The position numbers and the translations under genes were made by a program. From NCBI GenBank assembly GCA_937894725.1, contig CALAYL010000098.1, positions 1-38,561 on the forward strand: a stretch of DNA of 38,561 bases, given 5' to 3'. Origin of the DNA: an uncultured Bacteroidota bacterium (lineage in GTDB: Bacteria > Bacteroidota > Bacteroidia > Chitinophagales > LD1). The notes beneath the pieces are model-generated. The model was not told where the DNA came from and searched no databases. It worked only from the letters and a program-made list of their open reading frames with translations. Positions within the stretch are counted from its first letter, which is position 1. Every line of letters starts with the position of its first letter. Of the stretch, positions 17,410 to 25,462 are shown piece by piece.

Positions 17410-17512
17410 ATTCTTGCGCTAGAAACCACATGACACGTTAATTTTTAACAAATTCAAAGGGGCAAAACACTCCTTTTTTTTCAATCGTTAAAAATAAGCT
17501 TAATTTTCGCTC

Positions 17513-18445
17513 ATGGAAAAAGTAAACTGTTTAATTATAGGCTCAGGACCTGCGGGTTATACTGCCGCTATTTATGCCGCACGTGCTGGCTTAAAACCAT
17601 TGATGTACACGGGTCTCCAGCAGGGAGGTCAGCTCATGAATACAACGGATGTAGAAAATTATCCAGGTTACCCTAAGGGAATACTAGGGCCTGAAATGAT
17701 GGAGGATTTCAAACTTCAAGCAGAGCGTTTTGGTACAGATATTCGTTTTGGTATGGCTACCAAAGTTGATTTTTCATCTACCCCTCATAAAGTATGGATA
17801 GACGACAATATCGAGATACATGCAGATGCAGTGATATTGGCTACAGGAGCTGAAGCAAAGTGGCTTGGCTTGCCTTCCGAAAAGCGGCTCAATGGCTCAG
17901 GCGTGAGTGCTTGCGCGGTTTGCGATGGATTTTTCTATAAAAATCAAGAAGTAGCTATTGTGGGAGCGGGCGATACTGCCTGCGAAGAGGCTATCTACTT
18001 ATCAAAACTTTGTACTACGGTACACATGATAGTGCGTAGAGACGAAATGCGCGCTTCTAAAATCATGCAGGAAAGAGTGTTGAATACCCCCAATATCAAG
18101 GTCTATTGGAATTCAGAAACAGACGAAATTTTAGGAGAGTTTACCGTAGATGCTGTTCGTATTGCTAATATCAAAACAGCAAAGAAAATAGAAATACCTG
18201 TAAAAGGATTTTTTGTGGCTATAGGACATAAACCGAACTCTGATGTGTTTAAAGATTTCATCACTACCGATGATCAAGGATATGTAACGACTGTACCAGG
18301 CACGGCCAGCACCAATATAAAAGGCGTATTTGCCTGTGGCGATTTGCAAGATAAAGTTTATCGACAGGCAGTCACCGCTGCGGGTACAGGCTGTATGGCT
18401 GCGCTCGAAGCGGAAAGATACCTTTCGGAGGCTGGACTACATTAA
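17513..18445 (+). CDS. trxB: Thioredoxin-disulfide reductase
   Basis: A 310-residue low-molecular-weight thioredoxin reductase, a cytoplasmic FAD enzyme passing electrons from NADPH to thioredoxin. It shows the FAD-binding GSGPAGYTAA (residues 10-19), the redox-active CAVC (Cys134, Cys137) in SACAVCDGFFY, the NADPH-binding GAGDTACEEA (151-160) and the second FAD motif VFACGDLQDKVYRQAVTAAGTGC near the end. The length is standard. The last 9 bases overlap a convergent GNAT gene, and a strong hairpin 32 bases beyond the stop should end its transcript inside that gene. Confidence 0.96.
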   Translation: MEKVNCLIIGSGPAGYTAAIYAARAGLKPLMYTGLQQGGQLMNTTDVENYPGYPKGILGPEMMEDFKLQAERFGTDIRFGMATKVDFSSTPHKVWIDDNIEIHADAVILATGAEAKWLGLPSEKRLNGSGVSACAVCDGFFYKNQEVAIVGAGDTACEEAIYLSKLCTTVHMIVRRDEMRASKIMQERVLNTPNIKVYWNSETDEILGEFTVDAVRIANIKTAKKIEIPVKGFFVAIGHKPNSDVFKDFITTDDQGYVTTVPGTASTNIKGVFACGDLQDKVYRQAVTAAGTGCMAALEAERYLSEAGLH

Positions 18446-18931
18446 GGTTTTCACCATCAAAAAATCTTCCATTAAAAAACCGTTGCCGATGTCAAAATCG
18501 GCAACGGTTTCTATTTTAAAGCCATGTTTGAAATAAAAATTGATAGCCGAAAAGTTTTTTCTATTAACCTGAAGCCTGATTTTTTTGACTTGCTCAAAAT
18601 TTTGTTCTAAGGCTGCTAAGGTATCCCCTCCCACACCTTTTTGGTGCTGGTCTTTATTGACATATAGTTTGTGCAAAAATGCCTCATCTGCTTTTATAGA
18701 AATACTTGTATAGCCTACCACTACATCGTATTGTGAAATAAGAAAATAGTGTTGATCGGCTAAGATTTGCGATTTTATAGCTTCGGTGGAGTGATATTTT
18801 TCTAGCATATATGCTATCTGTTCGATAGTGATAATCGAAGGGTAGTGCTGATGCCATATCAATTTCGATAGGTTTACAATCTGGTCTATCTCGTTCGCAT
18901 TATGGTGGGCTACAGGGAGTAGTTTTGTCAT
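18437..18931 (-). CDS. GNAT family N-acetyltransferase
   Basis: A protein of about 164 residues (171 if the upstream ATG at 18952 is used) of the Gcn5-related acetyltransferase fold. The recognisable parts are DVVVGYTSISI (beta 4), FLHKLYVNKDQHQKGVGGDTL, which is the acetyl-CoA pyrophosphate-binding motif A (Q/R-x-x-G-x-G/A), and RLQVNRKNFSAINFYFKHGFK (motif B). It would transfer an acetyl group from acetyl-CoA to an amine on a small molecule or protein; the acceptor cannot be told. I prefer the ATG at 18931 (MTKLLPVAHHNANEID) because family members start close to that strand. It is convergent with trxB with a 9-base overlap, and a perfect 14-bp palindrome lies within its last 75 bases. Confidence 0.88.
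   Translation of the reverse strand: MTKLLPVAHHNANEIDQIVNLSKLIWHQHYPSIITIEQIAYMLEKYHSTEAIKSQILADQHYFLISQYDVVVGYTSISIKADEAFLHKLYVNKDQHQKGVGGDTLAALEQNFEQVKKIRLQVNRKNFSAINFYFKHGFKIETVADFDIGNGFLMEDFLMVKTLM
18477..18510 (+). terminator. trxB terminator hairpin embedded in the 3' coding end of the GNAT gene
   Basis: AAACCGTTGCCGAT (18477-18490) and ATCGGCAACGGTTT (18497-18510) are exact reverse complements around a 6-base loop, followed on the plus strand by CTATTTT. It stands 32 bases after the trxB stop yet codes on the other strand for the GNAT residues around VADFDIGNG. Confidence 0.7.
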
Positions 18932-18978
18932 ATTCGAAAAATAAGAAAGCATTTTTGATTTCGTAATGGTTTGTTTAT

Positions 18979-18986
18979 TATTTTTG
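18979..18986 (+). promoter_or_regulatory. -7 promoter element abutting the recN start
   Basis: TATTTTTG matches TAnnTTTG exactly and ends 4 bases before the recN ATG at 18991. With the usual geometry the transcript would begin at or next to the A of the ATG, which would make recN leaderless. Confidence 0.55.
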
Positions 18987-18990
18987 GCAC

Positions 18991-20649
18991 ATGCTGCAAT
19001 CGCTTTTTATTCAAAATTTCGCCATCATCGAATCGCTCGAAGTTAAATTCGAGGCAGGTATGAATGTGATAACAGGGGAAACAGGCGCAGGCAAATCTAT
19101 TTTGTTAGGCGCATTGTCGTTGGTTCTGGGCGAACGAGCCGATATGAAGCTGCTACTCGATGCTACCAAAAAATGTGTGATAGAAGCCACCTTTTCTGCT
19201 CCAAAGGAAATGTCGTTAGAGTGGCTTTCTGATTTTGATATAGATACGCAAGTGATATTGCGTAGAGAAATAGCGCCTACTGGCAAGTCGCGTGCTTTTA
19301 TAAACGATACGCCTGCTACCTTACAGCAAGTCAAAGAACTGGGCGAAACGCTCGTAAATAGGCACTCTCAACACGAAACTCTCGATTTGATAGAACGAGG
19401 TTTTCAACTCAATGTGTTGGACACCTATAGTAGTTTAAAAGAAGATGTAAAAAAATATGTAGCTGATTTTCGAACTTATCGAAAGGCATTGAAAGACTTG
19501 GAAATGCTAAAAACTGCAGCTGTATCGCAGCGAAAGGAAGAAGATTTTTTGAAGTTTCAACTCCAAGAACTCAACGATGCTGCGCTACAGCCAGCAGAGC
19601 AAGTCACTTTAGAGGAAGAGCAAAATAGGTTAGCCAATGTAGAATCGCTGCAACTCGGATTTGATAAAACGGTGTTTATCATAGGCGAATCGGAGGTGTC
19701 GCTACTTCGCCAGGTCAGTGAATTAGCAACTACACTTCGCCCTTTGACTAATGCCCATACTGCTGTCAAAGAGCTCTACGATCGTAGTCTGGTCATCCAA
19801 GAAGAACTGAGGGATATAGCGCGCACTGCCATCAAGCTAAAAGATAGTACTGAAGCCAACCCTGAGCGCTTAGATGAAATAAATCAACGGTTAAATTTAA
19901 TTTTTCAACTACAAAAAAAACATCAAGTAGATACAGTGGAAAGTCTGCTTGAAATTCAAGAAAACTTGGAGAATACACTTGCAAAAAGTGAGCACGATAC
20001 CTTGTCCATAGCTAAGCTAGAAAAATCTTGCGCAGTACAGCTAGAATCGCTAAAAACTACGGCACTCAAATTTCATAAAGTGAGAGCAAGTAGCATAGCT
20101 GAGGCGAGTCAAAAAGTGACCTTGCTTTTACAGCAGGTGGGTATGCCTACGGCTACATTCCAAATCGAACTCAAGCAAATCGACATTTCACAACTCAATG
20201 AAAATGGACTTTCGGAGATTACATTTATGTTTTCAGCCAATAAAGGCTTTCCACCAAAATCGTTGAAGGATGTGGCATCGGGAGGGGAGTTGTCGCGCTT
20301 GATGCTTTGTATAAAGAGTCTTTTGGCCGATGCTGATCATACACCTACCCTCATTTTTGATGAGATAGACACAGGCATATCGGGCGAGGTGGCTTTACAA
20401 GTAGGGGATATCATGCGAAAATTGGCAAATAAGCATCAGTTGATTAGTATCACACACCTTCCGCAGATAGCTCGCTGTGGCCATGTGCATTTTTATGTTT
20501 ACAAAGAAGAAATAGCCAACAAAACGGCCACCAATATCCGTCAGCTCAATAGCAAAGAGCGTGAACTCGAACTCGCCAAGATGATAGGAGGAGACAACTA
20601 TACCGATGCCGCATTAATACATGCTAAGGAACTCTTGAAAACAAGATAA
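18991..20649 (+). CDS. recN: DNA repair protein RecN
   Basis: A 552-residue SMC-like ATPase that acts early in double-strand break repair in the cytoplasm. Walker A GETGAGKS lies at residues 29-36. Two long coiled-coil arms occupy roughly 150-400. The ABC signature ASGGELSRLML is near 430, followed by Walker B LIFDEIDTGISG and the H-loop region ISITHLPQIA. The N terminus MLQSLFIQNFAIIESLEVKFEAGMNVITGETGAGKS is the family's standard opening, so the ATG at 18991 is secure despite the near absence of a leader. It converges with sufD (47-base gap). Confidence 0.96.
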   Translation: MLQSLFIQNFAIIESLEVKFEAGMNVITGETGAGKSILLGALSLVLGERADMKLLLDATKKCVIEATFSAPKEMSLEWLSDFDIDTQVILRREIAPTGKSRAFINDTPATLQQVKELGETLVNRHSQHETLDLIERGFQLNVLDTYSSLKEDVKKYVADFRTYRKALKDLEMLKTAAVSQRKEEDFLKFQLQELNDAALQPAEQVTLEEEQNRLANVESLQLGFDKTVFIIGESEVSLLRQVSELATTLRPLTNAHTAVKELYDRSLVIQEELRDIARTAIKLKDSTEANPERLDEINQRLNLIFQLQKKHQVDTVESLLEIQENLENTLAKSEHDTLSIAKLEKSCAVQLESLKTTALKFHKVRASSIAEASQKVTLLLQQVGMPTATFQIELKQIDISQLNENGLSEITFMFSANKGFPPKSLKDVASGGELSRLMLCIKSLLADADHTPTLIFDEIDTGISGEVALQVGDIMRKLANKHQLISITHLPQIARCGHVHFYVYKEEIANKTATNIRQLNSKERELELAKMIGGDNYTDAALIHAKELLKTR

Positions 20650-20696
20650 GGCAAACAAAAGCAACAACTATTTTGAGGGCAGCATTTTTGTATTTA

Positions 20697-21911
20697 CTAA
20701 TACTCAATACCGCTAGCGGCTTTCAGTCGCTCCATTAAAAATAAGCGGAGTGTTTCATCGGTTACCTTTTCAAGTACTTCGGCTGTGTAAGCGAGATTGA
20801 GAATGGCTTTGGCGGTGGCTTCGTCAATGCCCCTTGCTTTAAAATAAAAAATTTCATTTTTATTCATCTGCCCTATAGCCGCCCCATGGCTACATTTCAC
20901 ATCATCTGCAAAAATCTCGAGCTGTGGTTTAGACTGTATAGTAGCGGTATCGGTGAGCAGCACGGCTTTAGATGATTGAAAAGCATTTGTTTTTTGCGCA
21001 TCAATGTGTACCATTATTTTGCCGTTAAATACGCCAGTACTTTCGTCTGTCAGCAAGCCCTTAAAAAGCTGATGACTTTCGCAATTAGGTTTGCGATGGT
21101 CTATGAGTACATGGTTGTCGGCTAGATTTTCGCCCTGTGTACCATAAAATCCAGATAGCGAACTATAGCTATTTTCATCATCAAGTCGAGCGTGTATGTT
21201 GTTGCGTACAAATCTGCTTTCGCTGATATACGAGGCATGATAAAAGCGACCATCTCGTTCGCAATGTGCCTCCAATGTGTTGATAAGAGCGAGTTTTGGG
21301 TTGTTTACGACTACCGAATTAAAATATACAGCTGCATTTTTTTCTACAAATACTTCCGATACGGTTACTACTTTGGCCGCAGTAGTGTTGTCGAAAAAAA
21401 GTTCGTTTATAGTCGTATTTGTATTTTTGTTTGCTTGTATCAATAGTCTCGGCAGCACTGTATTTTCGTTGTCTATAATATGGAAAATAGAGATAGGTGA
21501 AGTTGGATTTCCGGTGATTTCAATCGTTAAGCCATATTGGAAATGAGCTGTATTAAATGCGGTAAAATAATTTGGTGAAATGATGGCTGTATCTAGCTTT
21601 AGCAGTGCTTTTTGGTTCGAGTTGAGTGTAAATCCATCTGCTTCTATCACTGAGTTTTTTTCGTCCAATACCCCATTATGCAACACGATTTTGGTGCCTT
21701 TGCATTGGTGATAAAATGGCGGTAAATTTACGGCTGTGTTGTTTTCGATAGGGGTGAAACTTAATTCTCCCCCCACATATTTGCGAAGTGCGGTAAAACG
21801 CCATTCTTCATCTCTATTGCTAGGAAATGCGTTACTTTCCAAAAATAGATTCGCTTTGGCACGAACGGAAGGTATGTGGTCTGTGATGGGCGTGGTTTCT
21901 GCTACTGACAT
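20697..21911 (-). CDS. sufD: Fe-S cluster assembly protein SufD
   Basis: A 404-residue scaffold component of the SufBC2D complex, which builds Fe-S clusters in the cytoplasm. The C-terminal core is a right-handed beta-helix with the conserved stretch DDVKCSHGAAIGQMNKNEIFYFKARGI. It has less polar active-site content than SufB, as expected for SufD. The N-terminal NRDEEWRFTALRKY is typical. It is the last gene of sufBCD, starting 2 bases after the sufC stop, so translation is probably coupled. Confidence 0.95.
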   Translation of the reverse strand: MSVAETTPITDHIPSVRAKANLFLESNAFPSNRDEEWRFTALRKYVGGELSFTPIENNTAVNLPPFYHQCKGTKIVLHNGVLDEKNSVIEADGFTLNSNQKALLKLDTAIISPNYFTAFNTAHFQYGLTIEITGNPTSPISIFHIIDNENTVLPRLLIQANKNTNTTINELFFDNTTAAKVVTVSEVFVEKNAAVYFNSVVVNNPKLALINTLEAHCERDGRFYHASYISESRFVRNNIHARLDDENSYSSLSGFYGTQGENLADNHVLIDHRKPNCESHQLFKGLLTDESTGVFNGKIMVHIDAQKTNAFQSSKAVLLTDTATIQSKPQLEIFADDVKCSHGAAIGQMNKNEIFYFKARGIDEATAKAILNLAYTAEVLEKVTDETLRLFLMERLKAASGIEY

Positions 21912-21913
21912 GA

Positions 21914-22672
21914 TTATACGTTTGCGGCTAGTTCTTCTTTAATCCAATCGTATCCTTTTTCCTCCATTTCTAAAGCTAGGGTTTTATCACCAGTTTTTAC
22001 GATTTTACCATTGTACATGATATGTACAAAATCAGGTATTATGTATTCGAGCAATCGTTGATAGTGGGTAATAACCAAAAAAGATTTTTTACCATCACGG
22101 AGTTGATTTACGCCATTGGCTACGATGCGCAGGGCATCTATGTCTAAGCCCGAATCAGTTTCGTCCATCACGGCAAGATCTGGGCTGAGCATAGCCATTT
22201 GAAATATCTCATTACGCTTTTTTTCACCACCCGAAAATCCTTGATTGATAGAACGAGAGAGGTAGCTTTTGTCAAGCTCTACGAGTTCTCTTTTCTCATT
22301 CATCATTGCCAAGAATTGCTTTGCATCCAATGAAGGCAAGCCAAGGTGTTTGCGCTTTGCATTTACGGCAGCTTTCATAAAGTTGGTAGTCGTAACTCCA
22401 GGTATTTCTACTGGGTATTGAAAGGCTAAGAATAAGCCTTCTCTTGCTCTTTCATCGGCTGAAAGTTCGAGCAAATCTTTTCCTTTAAAATCTATCGTTC
22501 CGCCCGTTACTTCATATTCTTCTTTGCCTGCCAATACAGAGGCTAAAGTCGATTTTCCGGTACCATTTGGCCCCATGATGGCGTGTACTTCGCCTGGTTT
22601 TATAGTTAAGTTCAATCCCTTGAGGATTTGCTTTTCGCCTATGTTTACTTCTAAGTTTTTTACTTCTAACAT
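21914..22672 (-). CDS. sufC: Fe-S cluster assembly ATPase SufC
   Basis: A 252-residue ABC-type ATPase driving the SufBC2D scaffold. Walker A GPNGTGKS lies at residues 34-41, the signature FSGGEKKRNE near 150-160 and Walker B with the SufC hallmark LAVMDETDSGLDIDAL near 165-180, followed by the switch His in ITHYQRLL. It has no membrane partner, in keeping with Suf rather than transport. It lies 56 bases after sufB and 2 bases before sufD. Confidence 0.97.
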   Translation of the reverse strand: MLEVKNLEVNIGEKQILKGLNLTIKPGEVHAIMGPNGTGKSTLASVLAGKEEYEVTGGTIDFKGKDLLELSADERAREGLFLAFQYPVEIPGVTTTNFMKAAVNAKRKHLGLPSLDAKQFLAMMNEKRELVELDKSYLSRSINQGFSGGEKKRNEIFQMAMLSPDLAVMDETDSGLDIDALRIVANGVNQLRDGKKSFLVITHYQRLLEYIIPDFVHIMYNGKIVKTGDKTLALEMEEKGYDWIKEELAANV

Positions 22673-22728
22673 GTTCTTTTGTCTATGGTCTAATTTTATC
22701 TAAAAGTCGAATATCGAATGTGTATCTG

Positions 22729-24174
22729 CTATCCTACACTGCCCTCTAAGCTCACACCCAAGAGCTTTTGCGCCTCTACCGCAAACTCCATCGGTAGGTG
22801 ATTAAATACTTCTTTGCAATAGCCGTTTACAATCATACTCACTGCTTCTTCATCTGTCAAACCTCTTTGTTTACAATAAAAAAGCAGGTCTTCTCCTATT
22901 TTTGAGGTCGTGGCTTCGTGTTCTACTTGTCCAGTAGTATTTTTTACATCTATATATGGGAAAGTATGAGCTCCACAGCGATCGCCTATCAAAAGCGAAT
23001 CGCATTGCGAAAAATTATAGGCGTTTTCAGCTGTACTATTTATTTGCACTAGTCCGCGATATGAGTTTTGTGATTTACCCGCACTGATACCCTTGCTCAC
23101 AATACGGCTACGGGTGTTTTTGCCAATATGGATCATCTTTGTACCTGTATCTGCTTGCTGAAAATTGTTGGTAAGCGCTACGGAGTAAAACTCACCAATA
23201 CTATTATCGCCTTTCAGAATGCACGAGGGATATTTCCAAGTGATAGCCGAGCCAGTTTCTACTTGGGTCCAGCTTATCTTTGAGTTATCGCCAGCGCAAA
23301 GTCCTCTTTTCGTTACAAAATTATAGATACCGCCTTTGCCTGCTTTATCGCCAGGATACCAATTTTGTACAGTGGAATATTTGATTTCCGCATTTTTTAA
23401 TGTCACCAATTCTACCACTGCGGCATGAAGTTGGTTTTCATCGCGCTTTGGTGCAGTACATCCCTCTAGGTAGCTTACATATGAGCCTTCGTCTGCTATG
23501 ATAAGTGTACGTTCAAACTGTCCCGTGTTTTCCGCATTGATTCTAAAATAGGTCGAAAGTTCCATAGGGCAACGAACGCCTTTAGGGATATACACAAATG
23601 AGCCGTCTGAAAACACAGCCGAATTGAGAGCAGCATAAAAATTGTCGCGAACAGGTACTATTTTGCCCATGTATTCTTTTACAAGTTCAGGGTAGTCGTG
23701 TACCGCCTCAGATATAGAGCAAAAAATAATGCCTTTTTCTTTGAGTGATGATTTAAAGGTGGTAAAAACAGATTCTGAATCCATAACAAAGTCCACAGCT
23801 ACGCCAGCGAGGATTTTTTGCTCTTCTTTGGGTAAGCCTAGTTTTTCGTAGGTACGCAAAAGTTCTGGATCTACCTCATCTAGGGAGTTGAGTAGTACCT
23901 TCTTTTTAGGGGCTGCGTAGTATATGAGGTCGTTAAATTGGATTTCGGGTACGGTTAGGTTCTGCCATTGGGGAGCTTTCATTTGTTTCCATTGCTCATA
24001 TGCTTTGAGTCGCCACTCGAGCATCCATTCTGGTTCCTTTTTTTTAGCAGATATAAAGCGAACAATAGTTTCGTTTAGCCCTTTTTCGGCAAACTCTTGC
24101 TCTATATCGGTCACAAATCCGTATTTATAATCGCTCTCGATTTGGTCTATCAGTATGTCGTCTTGCTCTACCAT
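22729..24174 (-). CDS. sufB: Fe-S cluster assembly protein SufB
   Basis: A 481-residue core scaffold subunit on which nascent Fe-S clusters are built. The beta-helix carries YVSYLEGCTAPKRDENQLHAAVVE, WYPGDKAGKGGIYNFVTKRG and, near the end, QCDSLLIGDRCGAHTFPYI, including the conserved cysteines and His. It is the first gene of sufBCD. No sufS, sufE or sufT is in the window. An exact -7 element and a palindromic operator candidate lie 50-90 bases upstream, so the operon is likely regulated. Confidence 0.97.
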   Translation of the reverse strand: MVEQDDILIDQIESDYKYGFVTDIEQEFAEKGLNETIVRFISAKKKEPEWMLEWRLKAYEQWKQMKAPQWQNLTVPEIQFNDLIYYAAPKKKVLLNSLDEVDPELLRTYEKLGLPKEEQKILAGVAVDFVMDSESVFTTFKSSLKEKGIIFCSISEAVHDYPELVKEYMGKIVPVRDNFYAALNSAVFSDGSFVYIPKGVRCPMELSTYFRINAENTGQFERTLIIADEGSYVSYLEGCTAPKRDENQLHAAVVELVTLKNAEIKYSTVQNWYPGDKAGKGGIYNFVTKRGLCAGDNSKISWTQVETGSAITWKYPSCILKGDNSIGEFYSVALTNNFQQADTGTKMIHIGKNTRSRIVSKGISAGKSQNSYRGLVQINSTAENAYNFSQCDSLLIGDRCGAHTFPYIDVKNTTGQVEHEATTSKIGEDLLFYCKQRGLTDEEAVSMIVNGYCKEVFNHLPMEFAVEAQKLLGVSLEGSVG

Positions 24175-24225
24175 TTGCTATTTTTGTAAACGTTTTTAGG
24201 GTTCAGTTGTTTACTTTTGACTTGG

Positions 24226-24233
24226 CAAATATA
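24226..24233 (-). promoter_or_regulatory. -7 promoter element of sufBCD
   Basis: TATATTTG on the minus strand matches TAnnTTTG exactly. A start near 24221 leaves a leader of about 47 bases before sufB. Confidence 0.6.
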
Positions 24234-24249
24234 GCTTTTTAACTCGTTA

Positions 24250-24266
24250 TTTAGATTATATCTAAA
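24250..24266 (-). promoter_or_regulatory. Palindromic operator candidate over the sufBCD -33 region
   Basis: TTTAGAT-TAT-ATCTAAA consists of exact 7-bp half-sites with a 3-base spacer, centred 25-32 bases upstream of the -7 element. That is where RNA polymerase would contact the -33 region. The half-site form resembles boxes of DtxR/MntR/IdeR-type metalloregulators. A repressor sensing iron or Fe-S status is inferred, not shown. Confidence 0.5.
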
Positions 24267-24441
24267 CTTATTTATTGTGAATAAATGAAAAAGTACTTTT
24301 TAGGCAACGGAGCAAAAATAGTACTTGACTAAATTTAAATCGGATTGGTTTGAAACAAATTAATACTTGTATAGCTCTTGCTTAAAATGACCTATTTGTC
24401 ATGTTAGGAAAAAGGGACATACTCGTAGCGATACGAAAATA

Positions 24442-24660
24442 ATGATGAGAGTTCCACCTTTGAAAGTTATTGAAATTGGGTTGAATGAAATGTTGAGAGG
24501 CGAAAGCTACATGCCGGATATCTACAACTGCCAAACCTACACAAACACCGCTTGCCATAACACCCGAAAAAGCGAAGATGCCGAAAAAGGGATTGGCAGA
24601 GTGCTTATCAGCTCTTTATTGATTTTAGGGATGTCAGCTGTTTTTGGAGGAAGGAGGTAA
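24442..24660 (+). CDS. Hypothetical 72-residue protein with a C-terminal membrane segment
   Basis: A short ORF with two successive ATGs (24442, 24445) after an A-rich stretch. Residues 1-50 are polar with a YNCQTYTNTACHNTRKSED section. Residues about 52-68 (RVLISSLLILGMSAVFGG) could span a membrane, and it ends GGRR. I recognise no family. It lies in a poorly organised 885-base region that also holds a decayed recombinase, so it may itself be a remnant of a mobile element. Positions 24661-24852 show nothing else that I can name. Confidence 0.35.
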   Translation: MMRVPPLKVIEIGLNEMLRGESYMPDIYNCQTYTNTACHNTRKSEDAEKGIGRVLISSLLILGMSAVFGGRR

Positions 24661-24852
24661 TATCTAATTCCTGTTTGTTGATTAAATACTCCTGTATTAA
24701 GTTGTCGAATTTCTTCTTATCTTTTGGATAATTTGTGTGTCCATTTAATGGTTTTTGTGTCGTCTTTCACCCTTGCCTACAACTTGTTTATATGTATGAT
24801 TTTATCATATTTCTTTCTTAAAGTTAATATTTGTTTTGGGTTTGTGAAAATT

Positions 24853-25029
24853 TTATAATTCATCAAATGGACTCTTTATTTGTTGAATACTTTTGGTGCT
24901 TATATGCGTATAGATTTCAGTTGATTTGGATCTATTATATCCCAATAATTTTTGAATATATCTCTGTAGATACTCGCTCAAATCTGAAAATGCGCTCTTT
25001 GGGAGTTTGGAAATGTTAATGTGCTTGTA
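24853..25029 (-). pseudogene. Decayed C-terminal fragment of a tyrosine recombinase (XerD/phage integrase type)
   Basis: The minus-strand frame ending at the TAA at 24853-24855 reads YIQKLLGYNRSKSTEIYTH, followed by ISTKSIQQIKSPFDEL. This is the C-terminal active-site segment of Bacteroidota tyrosine recombinases. The nucleophile Tyr of TEIYTH is present, but the His of LGH is replaced by Tyr (LGY), the HxLRHSFATH segment upstream is not recognisable, and an in-frame stop lies at 25030-25032. Only about 59 codons survive, so the gene cannot be functional. It sits 31 bases past the OsmC stop and marks a past insertion of an integrase-bearing element. Confidence 0.8.
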
Positions 25030-25059
25030 TTAAATACGTCAGCTAGTCAAGTATATCTT

Positions 25060-25461
25060 TTACCACTCAAAGGCTATGTGTTTCACCATATCTGGGTGAA
25101 GCGAGTGAATCACTGGACAAGTCATAGCGGTGTGTTGGAGTATGCTTTTTTCTTTATCAGTATATTTATTTTTTGGAAAAAATACGCGTACATGAATTTC
25201 GCCTATGCGTCTGGGCTCGCTGTACATCACTTTGGTCACTTCTGCTTTTGTGCCATCGATATAGATAGCAGATTGCTCTGCCTTGATACCCATCACCGTG
25301 AGCATGCAAGCGGCTAGAGAGGTGGCTACAAGGTCGGTAGGGGAGAAGGCTTCACCTTTGCCATGATTGTCGGTAGGGGCATCCGTGATGATTTGATTTC
25401 CCGATGCGATATGCAGGCAGGTAGTCCGCAAATCGCTCACATAGTTTACTTCAGCGGTCAT
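25060..25461 (-). CDS. OsmC family protein
   Basis: A protein of about 133 residues of the OsmC/Ohr fold, a cytoplasmic thiol-dependent peroxidase-like family. The two conserved cysteines are present: one in LVATSLAACMLTVM on the central helix and one in HTAMTCPVIHSL. FSPTDLVATSLAAC is the family hallmark. Sequence alone does not separate organic-hydroperoxide reductases from the YhfA-like subgroup. The ATG at 25461 starts 1 base after the stop of the methyltransferase gene and gives a standard N terminus (MTAEVNYVS); an in-frame ATG at 25488 would overlap that gene by 26 bases. It is the third gene of a tight divIC-methyltransferase-OsmC unit. Confidence 0.9.
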   Translation of the reverse strand: MTAEVNYVSDLRTTCLHIASGNQIITDAPTDNHGKGEAFSPTDLVATSLAACMLTVMGIKAEQSAIYIDGTKAEVTKVMYSEPRRIGEIHVRVFFPKNKYTDKEKSILQHTAMTCPVIHSLHPDMVKHIAFEW

Positions 25462-25462
25462 G

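Noticed and set aside
24500..24780. Possible integron-like attC sites near the recombinase remnant (GTTGTAGGC, GCCATAACACCC)
   Set aside because: The core consensus RYYYAAC/GTTRRRY is not properly met and no paired arms were found.
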